Source of the DNA: Clostridium_AT stratigraminis
GTDB lineage: Bacteria; Bacillota; Clostridia; Clostridiales; Clostridiaceae
Direction: 5' to 3'
Assembly (NCBI RefSeq): GCF_045310675.1
Contig: NZ_JBJHZZ010000016.1
Coordinates: 1 to 64,000 of the forward strand
Length of the DNA: 64,000 nt
The notes below the pieces were generated by a model, which had not been told where the DNA came from, ran no database searches, and saw only the letters and a program-made list of their open reading frames with translations. This document shows positions 1-9,000 of this stretch, in pieces (within the stretch, counting starts at the first letter, position 1; each line of letters begins with the position of its first letter). A program made the translations under genes and the position numbers.

Positions 1-25
1 CCGCATTTTAACTTTCTAAGCAAAA

Positions 26-80
26 AGGGAGCTGCTGCGCAGCTAACTATTTAGTTAGTTGTGCAACAGCCCCTTTTATT
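26..80. terminator. bidirectional hairpin terminator after bofA
   Basis: Long inverted repeat: an arm beginning GGGAGCTGCTG pairs, with a few mismatches, with an arm ending CAACAGCCCC. It is followed on the plus side by TTTTATTTTTAT and on the minus side by TTTTTGC. It lies 15 bases past the bofA stop codon, so it probably ends the minus-strand transcript and may also stop a transcript entering from the left edge. Confidence 0.75.
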
Positions 81-94
81 TTTATCACCCTATT

Positions 95-349
95 TTACAA
101 AAACAACTTAAAAATTATTAAAAAAATAACTCCTGGAACTCCGAAAAAGCCTGCTATTAGAGCGGTTGCCCAATTTATACCTATGGCAAAGTGAAAATAA
201 CCACCAATAAAATTAGTTAAAGCTAGAAGTATTACTCCTAGAACTGCATTTGTAATTAGTTTTATAAATATTTTTATTGGCCAGGAAAATATTTTAACAA
301 TTAAAAACAAGCCTATTATGGCTAATAAAAAATAGCCCATATATTCCAT
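95..349 (-). CDS. bofA: BofA family pro-sigma-K processing inhibitor
   Basis: 84-residue, almost wholly hydrophobic protein with two to three predicted membrane segments and the BofA-type ending with GVPGV (about residues 70-74). BofA is an outer-forespore-membrane protein that in Bacillus holds the SpoIVFB protease inactive until sigma-K is needed. The identification rests on length, hydrophobicity pattern, the GVPG motif and position next to yaaL in the recR neighbourhood. The ATG is preceded by a run of G (GAGGGGGG). Many clostridia keep bofA even where the sigma-K checkpoint differs, so the exact role here is inferred. Confidence 0.85.
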   Translation of the reverse strand: MEYMGYFLLAIIGLFLIVKIFSWPIKIFIKLITNAVLGVILLALTNFIGGYFHFAIGINWATALIAGFFGVPGVIFLIIFKLFL

Positions 350-433
350 GAAAATTCCCCCCTCTATTTGCCTTAGTATGCATTTTAATTTATTTTATTA
401 TATTCTGTAATTTAAGAAAATATTAATTAAACT

Positions 434-706
434 TTAATAGTAGTTTATTTCTGTAAGGATAATATTTGTATCAATCTTAACGCCAGCTGCCCTTGCCTTA
501 CTTAATAGATATATAAATTTTGCTTTTGCTGCATCTTCCATGTGAATGGCATGATCAACGAGCATAGGTGAACTGACCATCTCAAAATATTGACTAGCCC
601 TTTCCATTTCTTCTCTTGCCTCTTCAATAGCTTCAATAAGCCTTTTATGTTCTTCTGTATATTCAATATTTCTAGATAAATAATCAATTATAGCTTTCTT
701 ATTCAT
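434..706 (-). CDS. yaaL: YaaL / DUF2508 family protein
   Basis: 90-residue acidic, helical protein with no membrane segment. It matches the DUF2508 (YaaL) family in size, composition and location between recR and bofA. The start at 706 is preferred because GGGAGGT stands just before it; an upstream in-frame ATG at 754 lacks a ribosome binding site. Function is unknown. It is conserved in Firmicutes as part of the dnaX-recR-bofA block. Confidence 0.8.
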   Translation of the reverse strand: MNKKAIIDYLSRNIEYTEEHKRLIEAIEEAREEMERASQYFEMVSSPMLVDHAIHMEDAAKAKFIYLLSKARAAGVKIDTNIILTEINYY

Positions 707-841
707 AATAACCTCCCATTCGGACAATCTTTTATAATAAAATAATTGCCACAAATATGGAAAATTATACGTAATTATTGAGTATCTCTTAGAGATACGC
801 CCTTTTGTATTAAATAAATTAATTGCTATTTTATATAGTAA

Positions 842-2161
842 TTACCTTCTACTTTTTATGGCTTCATATACATCATCTATACCCTGCTTATAATCATTAA
901 AATTCTGTTCCACCATTACATCTGGTATAAAGTTCTCATTAAATTTATCAGACAGACTAAAATACTTAGTTGAATATGATAGTTGAAGCTTAGAATTTGG
1001 TAATACTAGATTTTTTATATCACCAAATCCATTCACATTTCCTCCCGAAGGTTCACCATAAAATGCTGCCTTTGTATTATTCATTAAATCCACCGCTGCC
1101 ATTAATCCAGATGAAAAGGTTTCTCTGCCTATTATTACGTAAATTTTACCCTTTAGTTTATCTATGCCAGCTATCTTATTCACAAATTCAGTCATTAACC
1201 TTGAATCTCCTCCGGTATTATTTCTTAAATCTACAACGAATTTATCTATATTTTTATCAGTAATTTCATTTAAAAGTCCCTCAGTAAATTTCTGAAAAAC
1301 CGGGTAATTCTTATAATCTTTATATCCATACCTTTGTGCTACATCTTTATCTATACATTGATTATATTGAAAATATAATATTTTGTCTTCAGCTATATAC
1401 TTATACCAATACAATCTTTCAGTTAAATCATTCACATTATACTGCAGCATTAAAGGTTTAACAGGCATATCATCTATAACCCTTATGGTATTATCCGTTG
1501 TTAAAGTTTTAGGGAATAGTTCAATTTTACTTATTTTATTATCATCATCTTTGAGTGTAAATTCCAACTTTTCATCTGAAGTTACACCTAGTAATTTTAA
1601 CACATCGGGCATTAAAACATATTGCACGTTCATTACCTTTAGCCATTGATCATTTTCATGAGATATTAGTGAATTTACTTTTTTAATTATTTCATCTATA
1701 GCAACACTATTAATACTAACAAGTTTTTTACCTAAAATATCTTTATGCTCTTTATCTGCAGCAACTATCCTTAAATCTTCATTGTACCAGCGAAGTACCA
1801 AAGGATAGGTATTACTATTATTAAAACCCAAATTCAAAGATGTATGTGCATCTCCAATAGATGCCACTATTTGAGATAATCTGCACTTAATCTCGTAATC
1901 CTTAAGCTTTGGAACATCGTTCTTTAGACTCTGTATCTCTTTGTTAAAATCCTCTTTTTTTATGCTGTGATATAGGCTTTTATGAACTTTAGGTAAATTT
2001 TTAGATAAATAGTCTATATCTTCTATCCATTGCTTGGTGCTTATATTACTTGAGTATTTTTCACTTGTAACTTTTTTGTAATGAGAATTGCAACCTGTTA
2101 AGACTACTACTAATGCTATTATAACTAATAGACACCCCTTTTTCTTTATAAGCTTAGCCAT
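842..2161 (-). CDS. S41-family (C-terminal processing-like) peptidase lipoprotein
   Basis: 439 residues. The N-terminus is a lipoprotein signal peptide (KKK charge, hydrophobic core, lipobox LTGC with Cys24), so the protein is probably anchored to the outer face of the membrane. The C-terminal half has the S41 core: VVDLRNNTGG (about 309-318) and the nucleophile region ETFSSG (Ser350/351), followed by GEPSGG. There is no clear PDZ domain. This resembles the short secreted tail-specific-like peptidases rather than CtpA. It sits in the same direction as the chemotaxis receptor, 214 bases after it and beyond a terminator, so it is probably a separate transcript. Substrate unknown. Confidence 0.8.
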   Translation of the reverse strand: MAKLIKKKGCLLVIIALVVVLTGCNSHYKKVTSEKYSSNISTKQWIEDIDYLSKNLPKVHKSLYHSIKKEDFNKEIQSLKNDVPKLKDYEIKCRLSQIVASIGDAHTSLNLGFNNSNTYPLVLRWYNEDLRIVAADKEHKDILGKKLVSINSVAIDEIIKKVNSLISHENDQWLKVMNVQYVLMPDVLKLLGVTSDEKLEFTLKDDDNKISKIELFPKTLTTDNTIRVIDDMPVKPLMLQYNVNDLTERLYWYKYIAEDKILYFQYNQCIDKDVAQRYGYKDYKNYPVFQKFTEGLLNEITDKNIDKFVVDLRNNTGGDSRLMTEFVNKIAGIDKLKGKIYVIIGRETFSSGLMAAVDLMNNTKAAFYGEPSGGNVNGFGDIKNLVLPNSKLQLSYSTKYFSLSDKFNENFIPDVMVEQNFNDYKQGIDDVYEAIKSRR

Positions 2162-2264
2162 ACATGCCTCCTTATAAATTCACATTCAGCATATTATTAC
2201 ATATATGTTTAATTATACCACCAACTTTCTAAATGTTACTACTTATTTCCTCAATTATTTAAAG

Positions 2265-2320
2265 ATAAAATAAAAGCAGCAGCAATAATTTATACTATCA
2301 ATGCTGCTACCTTTTATCTT
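2265..2320 (-). terminator. terminator of the chemotaxis receptor gene
   Basis: Inverted repeat of GGTAGCAGCATTGAT and a pairing ATTGCTGCTGC arm, followed on the minus strand by TTTTATTTTATC. It lies about 55 bases past the receptor stop codon. Confidence 0.75.
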
Positions 2321-2375
2321 AAAAAGAGTGTACCTTTTTTGTTTTTCAACAATACAATATAACATTAAACTCTAA

Positions 2376-4121
2376 TTATACCAATTCAATACTATTTCTT
2401 ATATCACTTGTTTTAAATTTAGAAACTGCTTCATTTAACTGTTCTGCGCTATTTTTAGAACTCTTTACCTTTTCAATAATTTCACTGGATCTTTCTGTTA
2501 TATGAATTACCTTTTGGGCAATATTTGTAGTTCCTTCTGCACCTTCATTTGAAGCTGTCGACACCTGTTCTACTATTTTAATTACTTCTTGCAGTGAAGC
2601 AAAAAGTTCCTCTGTAATGGAATTAAACTCAAGTACAAGGTTGCTTACAAACTCAGCATCTTCACTATATTCACCTGCTACATTTAACAGTGTATTATAA
2701 TCATTTTGTACATCTTCCGATACAAAGCTTAATAATTCCTCGGAACTTACTGATAAATCATTTACAGAGTCATTAACCTTATTAGTTATGCTTTGTATTT
2801 CCATTACTGTATTCTTAGATTCCTCTGCAAGCTTTCTTATTTCATCTGCCACCACTGCAAATCCCCTTCCTGCTTCTCCAGCTCTTGCTGCCTCTATTGC
2901 TGCATTTAATGCTAAAAGATTAGTTTGTGAAGATATCTGCATAATAGCCTCTGATAAAACATTGATTTGTTCCACTACTTTTGCATTTTCCATTGCAATT
3001 TGCAATTTATCTTTAGTTTTAGAAAATATATTCATTGCTTTTTCTTGAGCTTTTACTACATTACTTTTAGTATCTAGGGCTCTTTTATTTATTGCTTGAG
3101 CTTCTACAGCTCCCTCTTGGGCTTTTTGTGCAATAACCTGAACTGTTTTTTCTATATCCTCAGCCGTTGCATTCATCTCCTCAGCCGAAGCTGCTGTTTC
3201 TTCCATTCCTGCAGATAATTCCTCTGTTGTAGCAGATACTTCTTCTATATTGCTATTTAAAATACTTATATTTTCAGAAATATTATCTACTGCTAATTTT
3301 ACTGAATTGGACTCCTGCCTTATATTATCAACTAAATTTTTTAATGAATTTTGCATAGTAACTATTGTATTTGCAATATCTCCTATTTCATCTTTTCTCT
3401 TTTTAAATTTTTCCGGTGCATCCATAGTAAAATCGCCTGCTGCTATAAGTTGCAAATGCTTTATTGCTAAAATTAGTGGATATGAAATAGATTTAGAAAT
3501 AACAAAGGTTAGAAATATACCTACACCTATGGATAATATGAATACCCCCATTAAAATCTTTATTTCAATAAGAAAATCATTATGATTTTGAAGATTTATA
3601 TCATCAGCCATTTTAGCATTATAATCTGCTACTTCCTTCAAACTTTGCTGAAAAGTCACTTCATCTTGATTAACAGAGCCTAACTTATCTAAGGCTTCCT
3701 TCTGTTTTCCTTCCATGGCTAATTTAATAGCTTCATCTCTTACCTTTGTAAATTTATCAAAATTACTTTCAATAATAGAAATTCTATCTTTTTCATATTT
3801 ATCAGGATTATTATTTTTGTAATTATCCCAATTTTCCAAGAATGTTTTCATTCTAGTTTCAATATCTTTTAGCTTTTCATTTTGTTTATCTTTATTTTCT
3901 GTATTTAGGATTATGTAATAAGAATCAGCTTCCATTGCACTAACTTGATTTCTATTATCATTTAGCCATTGAACAGTCAATAAGTTATCTGTATACATTG
4001 ATGCCATAGCCTTATTTTCAGCTGAAGTATAATAATATCCAGTAACACACATAGCCCCAATCTGAATGCACATTATGACTGAAAAAATAATTAATTTTTG
4101 CCTTACTTTTAAATTGTTCAT
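2376..4121 (-). CDS. methyl-accepting chemotaxis protein
   Basis: 581 residues. One membrane segment near residues 10-30, an extracytoplasmic four-helix-bundle-type sensor (about 31-185), a second membrane segment (about 186-207), HAMP (about 208-265), and a cytoplasmic signalling coiled coil with the conserved hairpin region (ISSQTNLLALNAAIEAARAG, then GRGFAVVADEIRKLAEES). It should signal to CheA/CheW, controlling motility or another output. It lies downstream of a two-component response regulator gene in the same direction, 214 bases apart, and no che genes are in the window. Confidence 0.95.
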   Translation of the reverse strand: MNNLKVRQKLIIFSVIMCIQIGAMCVTGYYYTSAENKAMASMYTDNLLTVQWLNDNRNQVSAMEADSYYIILNTENKDKQNEKLKDIETRMKTFLENWDNYKNNNPDKYEKDRISIIESNFDKFTKVRDEAIKLAMEGKQKEALDKLGSVNQDEVTFQQSLKEVADYNAKMADDINLQNHNDFLIEIKILMGVFILSIGVGIFLTFVISKSISYPLILAIKHLQLIAAGDFTMDAPEKFKKRKDEIGDIANTIVTMQNSLKNLVDNIRQESNSVKLAVDNISENISILNSNIEEVSATTEELSAGMEETAASAEEMNATAEDIEKTVQVIAQKAQEGAVEAQAINKRALDTKSNVVKAQEKAMNIFSKTKDKLQIAMENAKVVEQINVLSEAIMQISSQTNLLALNAAIEAARAGEAGRGFAVVADEIRKLAEESKNTVMEIQSITNKVNDSVNDLSVSSEELLSFVSEDVQNDYNTLLNVAGEYSEDAEFVSNLVLEFNSITEELFASLQEVIKIVEQVSTASNEGAEGTTNIAQKVIHITERSSEIIEKVKSSKNSAEQLNEAVSKFKTSDIRNSIELV

Positions 4122-4183
4122 ATTTTACCCCATCCCCTTAAAATTACATATATTTTTACATAGAATTGTTAAACTTAAAGTAC

Positions 4184-4202
4184 CAAGAAAAGTCTTTTCT
4201 TG
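4184..4202. promoter_or_regulatory. 19-bp perfect palindrome in the leader of the chemotaxis gene
   Basis: CAAGAAAAG-T-CTTTTCTTG, a perfect 9-1-9 inverted repeat, 62 bases before the receptor start. The one-base spacer and lack of a following T-run fit a dimeric protein operator better than a terminator. Which protein binds is unknown; the response regulator encoded just upstream is an obvious candidate but only by position. Confidence 0.4.
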
Positions 4203-4335
4203 TCATAAGCTTTAGCACCGGATAAATAAAAAAAGATAAAAACAACCTATATACATTAGTCGTATTTATCTTAAATTAATATATGTAATATATTTGGTTT
4301 TAACCACGAATTTTATCGGGAATTGTCACATAATT

Positions 4336-5412
4336 CTAATTACTATTCCTGCATTGCTTAAATTCCTTAGGTGTTAAGCCTGTGTGTTTTTTAAATACTT
4401 TACTGAAATATTCTGCATCTTTATATCCAAGCTTACTGCTAATGTCGAAAATCTTAAAATTTCCACTCATAATAAGCTTTTTAGCTCTCTCCATTTTTAC
4501 CATTGTCATATATTCAATTAAAGTTATATCTGTTGTTTTTTTAAAGCTTTCACTTATATGGCTTTTATTCATATATAATTTTTCAGAAATAATAGTGAGA
4601 GAAACTTCTTTATCAACATTATTAAGAACATATCTGCATATACTTCTTATTTTGTCATTGACCTTATTACTGAATTCAAGACTGTTTACGATTATAATTA
4701 TAGCTTCCACCATTGTTACTAAAGCATCCTTTATTGGCTTAAGTTCCATACTTCTAAATACACTTGTATTTATTATGGATTTCATATCAACAAAATTATC
4801 AAACCATTCATAATTGGTAACTGTTATATTTATTATCTCCAGCATTATACTTTTTAACACCATAGCAATTTTATCTATATTATAGTTAAAGATTACAGCA
4901 ATTTTGTCTATAACCGTTGAAATAAATAAGATAGCTCTCATATCACCGTTTCTTATATATTCAGCAATTTGGGTCTCATCAGCTATTTTTATAAAAGCAT
5001 CTATTCTCTTTAACCTTTCCTCTTGTCTTTTCTTATCTCTTATAAATTGTGCAGCACGAGCTAAAGTTATTTTAAGTTCAAGTTCATCTACTGGTTTTAC
5101 CAAGTAGTCAAAAGCTCCAAGGGAAACAGCTTGTTTACAATACTTAAATTCACAATTTTCACTCATTAACACTACGCATGGACATAGATTCATTTCTTTA
5201 TTTATTTTTAATAATTCTATACCATTAACCTTAGGCATCCTTATATCAGTTATAATTAAATCTACAGGATTTTCAGTAAGCTTTGTTATAGCTTCCTGCC
5301 CATCCCTAGCTTCCTCTGTAATTTTAAAACCTGTATCTTCTCCCCAAATTTTTAGCATTTTAAATTCTTTTCTTGCTAAGTCCATATCATCTACAATCAT
5401 TGCCTTAAGCAT
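4336..5412 (-). CDS. response regulator with AraC-type DNA-binding domain (YesN-like)
   Basis: 358 residues from the chosen start. The N-terminal receiver domain has MIVDDMD at the start, phospho-acceptor Asp in LIITDIRMPKVNG, and the KPVDE lysine. A middle helical region follows. The C-terminal AraC/XylS pair of helix-turn-helix motifs contains the family signature (KLGYKDAEYFSKVFKKHTGLTP). I start at 5412 because AGGTGA precedes that ATG; an upstream start at 5478 would add 22 residues before the receiver fold. No histidine kinase gene is adjacent, so it is an orphan regulator. YesN-type regulators usually control transport and metabolism genes; targets here are unknown. Confidence 0.9.
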   Translation of the reverse strand: MLKAMIVDDMDLARKEFKMLKIWGEDTGFKITEEARDGQEAITKLTENPVDLIITDIRMPKVNGIELLKINKEMNLCPCVVLMSENCEFKYCKQAVSLGAFDYLVKPVDELELKITLARAAQFIRDKKRQEERLKRIDAFIKIADETQIAEYIRNGDMRAILFISTVIDKIAVIFNYNIDKIAMVLKSIMLEIINITVTNYEWFDNFVDMKSIINTSVFRSMELKPIKDALVTMVEAIIIIVNSLEFSNKVNDKIRSICRYVLNNVDKEVSLTIISEKLYMNKSHISESFKKTTDITLIEYMTMVKMERAKKLIMSGNFKIFDISSKLGYKDAEYFSKVFKKHTGLTPKEFKQCRNSN

Positions 5413-5525
5413 TTCATTCACCTTTCTAATATATATAGCAATTTCATTTTGTCTATCTGCTAATAGCCTTATTAGCAAATTTTTTATTATGTTAGTAAGG
5501 TTTGTGTGCGTAATAATTAAATAAC

Positions 5526-6122
5526 TTAAATCTCTCTTCTTCCTTCTAAAGCCTTGGATAGGGTAATCTCATCTGCATAATCTAAATCTCCGCCTACCGG
5601 TATTCCATGGGCTATTCTTGTAACCTTAACTCCTAGAGGTTTTATAATTTTAGATATAAACATTGCTGTAGCTTCTCCTTCAATATTGGGGTTTGTAGCT
5701 ACAATAACCTCCTTAATATCTCCGTTAAGTCTCGATATAAGCTCTCTTAATTTTATTTGCTCAGGGCCTCTTCCTGCCATAGGGGAAATTGTACCATGGA
5801 GCACATGATATACCCCATTATACTCCTTTACCCTTTCCATGGACATAATATCCTTTGGCTGCTCTACTACGCATACTGTGCTCTTATCCCTGCTTGGATT
5901 ACCGCAAATAGCACAGGGATCACTATCTGTAAAATTACCGCATACTGAGCAGTACTTAATTGTACCTCTTGCCTTAACTAATGCCTCTGCAAAGCCACGA
6001 ACCTCATCCTGAGGTAGGTTTAGTATATGGAGAGTAAGTCTTTGTGCAGTTTTATAGCCTATGCCTGGGAGTCTCCCAAACTCTTCTATAAGTTTTTCTA
6101 TAGCTACTGGATAAAAATCCAT
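5526..6122 (-). CDS. recR: recombination mediator RecR
   Basis: 198 residues, the normal RecR length. An N-terminal helix-hairpin-helix (FGRLPGIGYKTAQRL), a C4 zinc finger (Cys58, 61, 70, 73), a Toprim domain and a C-terminal Walker-B-like region are all present. RecR acts with RecO/RecF to load RecA on gapped DNA. It follows dnaX and ybaB as in other Firmicutes, but the ybaB-recR gap is unusually long (367 bases) and filled by repeats. Its ribosome binding site, AAAGGAGG, is the terminal sequence of an 83-bp repeat unit. Confidence 0.97.
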   Translation of the reverse strand: MDFYPVAIEKLIEEFGRLPGIGYKTAQRLTLHILNLPQDEVRGFAEALVKARGTIKYCSVCGNFTDSDPCAICGNPSRDKSTVCVVEQPKDIMSMERVKEYNGVYHVLHGTISPMAGRGPEQIKLRELISRLNGDIKEVIVATNPNIEGEATAMFISKIIKPLGVKVTRIAHGIPVGGDLDYADEITLSKALEGRREI

Positions 6123-6130
6123 AATCTTTT

Positions 6131-6302
6131 CCTCCTTTTAGTGGTCACACAGGGTAATTTAACCCATTCGCTCCGCTCACAAATTACCCGCAAAAGCCAA
6201 TTTATGGCTTTTGCCTCCTTTGGTGGTCACACTGAGCAATTAAGCTCTCTCGCTCCCACTCGATAATTGCTCGTAAATGCCCATTTAGGAGATTTACCTC
6301 CG
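6131..6302 (-). repeat. tandem pair of 83-bp repeats bounded by Shine-Dalgarno sequences
   Basis: Two adjacent units of exactly 83 bases (6131-6213 and 6214-6296), then a third boundary at 6297-6302. On the minus strand every unit starts and ends with (AAA)GGAGG. Inside there are two hairpins: one of the type AAAGCC-N-GGCTTT, and one of the type GGGTAATTT-N-AAATTACCC (in the second unit, GAGCAATTA-N-TAATTGCTC). The two units differ in arm sequences but keep the pairing, which points to conserved RNA or DNA structure. A third copy lies at 62588-62679. The last GGAGG, 9-15 bases from the ATG, serves recR. Confidence 0.8.
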
Positions 6303-6317
6303 TTTTCACTTTTAAAT

Positions 6318-6412
6318 AAATTAAGAATGAAAAATTAAGTACAAAATACCGCCAAGAATTGATTTAACCCTTTAGCTGTATTTTTTAATTCTTCATTCTT
6401 TATTCTTCATTG
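6318..6412. repeat. degenerate inverted-repeat element (MITE-like)
   Basis: AATTAAGAATGAAAAATTAAG at the left is roughly inverted by TTAATTCTTCATTC and a second TTCTTCATT at the right, about 45 bases apart. AT-rich inverted repeats of this type are scattered between clostridial genes. No ORF is seen inside. Together with the 83-bp repeats it fills the ybaB-recR gap. Confidence 0.45.
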
Positions 6413-6489
6413 CTTATTACTTGTTAATTCTGGTAGTTTTAATCAGCTATCAAAAAAATAGATTAATTATCTTATTGTTTCTAAAATTA

Positions 6490-6834
6490 TTAAAACATTC
6501 CTGGTATATTAAGTCCGCCTGTTAATTTTCCCATTTGATTTGCTGTATCTTCTTCAGCCTTTCTAAGAGCAGCATTACAAGCAGTCATTATTAAATCCTG
6601 TAACATTTCTACATCGTCTGGATCTAATACTTCTGGATCTATTTTAATATCTACAAGTTGTTTTTTTCCATTTACTATTACAGTTACAGCACCGCCTCCA
6701 GCTTTTTCTTCATAGGTTTTGCTTTCAAGATTCTTTTGCATATCTTCCATTTGCTGCTGGAATTTTTGTGCTTGCTTCATTAGATTATTCATGTTAGCCC
6801 CGCCGCCAAAGCCAGGGAAACCACCTTTTGGCAT
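6490..6834 (-). CDS. YbaB/EbfC family nucleoid-associated protein
   Basis: 114 residues with the glycine-rich start (MPKGGFPGFGGGANM), a coiled-coil segment (about residues 17-45) and the compact YbaB fold (VTVIVNGKKQLVDIKIDPEVL). Members bind DNA as dimers and are nearly always encoded next to dnaX and recR, as here. AGGAGG precedes the ATG. It is probably co-transcribed with dnaX, which ends 68 bases upstream. Confidence 0.93.
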   Translation of the reverse strand: MPKGGFPGFGGGANMNNLMKQAQKFQQQMEDMQKNLESKTYEEKAGGGAVTVIVNGKKQLVDIKIDPEVLDPDDVEMLQDLIMTACNAALRKAEEDTANQMGKLTGGLNIPGMF

Positions 6835-6902
6835 ACTATACCTCCTAAAAATACATTATTTATTATTTAATTAAATTAATATACATAATTAACATTATAT
6901 AC

Positions 6903-8516
6903 TTATTGGTCAATTATTTCTACAACTTCCTCACCAAAAGTTTCTTTTAATATGTCTTCAGGTGATTTTACTATCTCTTTTTCCTCTACAGTATATTTTA
7001 TTCTCACCTTTTCTTTTAATACTGAAGAAACCACATCCTCAATTACCTTTTTAATATCCTCTCTTTCTAATCTCTGTTTGCTAAATGCATACTGCTTATC
7101 AAATTTAACATCTATTATTCCATCTTTACAATTAACTACTTCACCTGTACCAAGTAGAGCAGAATTTGCAGCAGTACTTCTAACCTTTACCATTTCTAAT
7201 ATATCTCTCCAAGATTTTCTAACAGTGTCTAAGGTTAAGGCGGAGGCAGTATTTTTTTCTTCAAATTCTTCTATTTTATTAACTTCTGTCTTTTTTACAT
7301 CTAAGGCAGGAGATTTTTTAACAACTTTAACCGGTTGTACATCACTTGTAGCAGCTACAATTTTACCGCTTTTTAATATTTCTTCAAGCTTATTAATTCT
7401 AGAAAGAAGAACCTCCTTAGAAGTATCATATTCAATTTTACATAACTTTATAATAGCAAGCTCTAAAAATATTCTGCTTTGCTTACTCCATTTTGACTGT
7501 TCTTCTGCTTCCTGCAGAATCCTTATATTTCTCATAAGCTCTTCTACTCTTATTTTTTGAGCCTGCTGCCTTAAACTCTCTATATTCTCAACTGACATAT
7601 CCAAAATTTCTTCTGGATTCTTACTTATTTTAGCCATCATTAAATTTCTCGTATGGCTAATCATTTCTTTAATAAAGTTGTAGATATCCTTGCCGCTAAA
7701 AACTATATCATCAACAATTTTCATGGACTTTTCCACATCTTTGTCTATTACTGCATCTGTAAGCTTTAGTAAATTTTCATTTGTAACAAGTCCAAGCATA
7801 TTTACTATTTCATCATATTCTACTTTGCCATTTCCCATAGAAATTGCCTGATCTAGTATACTTAATGCATCTCTCATAGCTCCATCGGACATTCTGGCAA
7901 TAAGATTTAAGCTTTTATCATCAGCAAAAACCCCTTGTTCCTTAACTATCTTTCTAAGCAGCCCGTAAATATCTTCGCTTCTTATTCTCGTAAAGTCAAA
8001 CCTTTGACATCTTGAAAGTATAGTTATAGGAAGTTTTTGAGGATCTGTTGTAGCCAAAATAAAAATTGTTCTGCTTGGCGGCTCCTCTAGGGTTTTAAGA
8101 AAGGCATTAACGGCGCCATCAGAAAGCATATGAACTTCATCCATTATATATACCTTATATTTTGCTTCCCTTGGAGGATACTGTACTTCATCTATAATAT
8201 CTCTAATATTTCCCACTCCATTATGTGAAGCAGCATCTAATTCAACAACATCTATTGCAAGCCCCGAATTTATACTTTTGCACATTTCACACTTATTACA
8301 GGGCTCTCCCTCTTGTAAATCCAAACAATTTACCGCCTTTGCCATAATCTTAGCAGTAGAGGTTTTTCCTGTTCCCCTTGTACCACATAAAAGATAGGCA
8401 TGGGCTATTCTATTATTTATAATCTGATTTTTTAGAGTTGTAGTTATATTTTTCTGACCTACTACATCATTGAAATTTTTAGGTCTCCATTCTCTATATA
8501 AAGCGGTATATGCCAT
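6903..8516 (-). CDS. dnaX: DNA polymerase III subunit gamma/tau
   Basis: 537 residues. AAA+ clamp-loader ATPase with Walker A GTRGTGKT (residues 45-52), the four zinc cysteines (Cys64, 73, 76, 79), Walker B/DExx in IMDEVHML (Asp126-Glu127) and the SRC sensor region (LSRCQRF). Residues about 370-537 are a shorter, divergent tau-type C-terminus. It loads the sliding clamp and organises the replisome. Gene order SRP RNA-dnaX-ybaB-recR is classic for Firmicutes. No AAAAAAG frameshift site was examined in detail, so production of a separate gamma form is not claimed. Confidence 0.97.
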   Translation of the reverse strand: MAYTALYREWRPKNFNDVVGQKNITTTLKNQIINNRIAHAYLLCGTRGTGKTSTAKIMAKAVNCLDLQEGEPCNKCEMCKSINSGLAIDVVELDAASHNGVGNIRDIIDEVQYPPREAKYKVYIMDEVHMLSDGAVNAFLKTLEEPPSRTIFILATTDPQKLPITILSRCQRFDFTRIRSEDIYGLLRKIVKEQGVFADDKSLNLIARMSDGAMRDALSILDQAISMGNGKVEYDEIVNMLGLVTNENLLKLTDAVIDKDVEKSMKIVDDIVFSGKDIYNFIKEMISHTRNLMMAKISKNPEEILDMSVENIESLRQQAQKIRVEELMRNIRILQEAEEQSKWSKQSRIFLELAIIKLCKIEYDTSKEVLLSRINKLEEILKSGKIVAATSDVQPVKVVKKSPALDVKKTEVNKIEEFEEKNTASALTLDTVRKSWRDILEMVKVRSTAANSALLGTGEVVNCKDGIIDVKFDKQYAFSKQRLEREDIKKVIEDVVSSVLKEKVRIKYTVEEKEIVKSPEDILKETFGEEVVEIIDQ

Positions 8517-8582
8517 TTTCTCACCTCTTTGCTACTTATATTATACCTTAATGTAATATCCTTTAACACAATATAATCAAAA

Positions 8583-8610
8583 AAATAAAAAAGATGCCTT
8601 AAGCATCCTT
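8583..8610 (-). terminator. SRP RNA terminator
   Basis: GATGC-CTTAA-GCATC stem-loop followed on the minus strand by TTTTTTATTTTTTT. It lies 27 bases beyond the 3' end of the SRP RNA and before dnaX. Confidence 0.8.
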
Positions 8611-8634
8611 TAATCTAGTTTCAATTATTTTAAA

Positions 8635-8900
8635 CCGTGCACCTCGCCTCGACTGATAGCATATAAGCGGTAGCTATACAGTTAGCTCAAACCAGGTTTC
8701 CCTACGGCACACGAAAATATTCACTTACCGCTGCTTCCTTCCGGACCTGACGGGGTTCATGAGTTTTCGTTGCGTAGGACCCGATTCTCAACGCCACTTT
8801 TATAGACCAGACCTTACACGCTAGAGCCTAAGCGAGGAATTCAACCCTGCTGTAGCGGATTGCAGGTTACAGGGCACCGCTAGTTCCCCATCTAGCACGG
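8635..8900 (-). ncRNA. ffs: signal recognition particle RNA, large Gram-positive type
   Basis: About 266 nt, closed by a terminal pairing of CCGTGC (5') with GCACGG (3'). The domain IV loop is exact: GTCAGGTCCGGAAGGAAGCA, binding site for Ffh. The length indicates the Bacillus-like form with an Alu domain rather than the short 4.5S RNA. It lies 10 bases after tRNA-Ser and upstream of dnaX, the arrangement known from Bacillus subtilis. Confidence 0.97.
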
Positions 8901-8910
8901 AAAGTTCAAC

Positions 8911-9000
8911 TGGCGGAGAAAGGGGGATTCGAACCCCCGGTAGAGTTTCCCCTACACACGCTTTCCAGGCGTGCTCCTTAAACCACTCGGACATCTCTCC
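8911..9000 (-). tRNA. tRNA-Ser(GGA)
   Basis: 90-nt class II tRNA with CCA encoded. The anticodon loop is CTGGAAA, giving GGA, which reads UCC/UCU. The long variable arm (TAGGGGAAACTCTA type) and T-loop TTCGAAT are clear. It is immediately upstream of the SRP RNA and probably in the same transcript. Confidence 0.97.
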
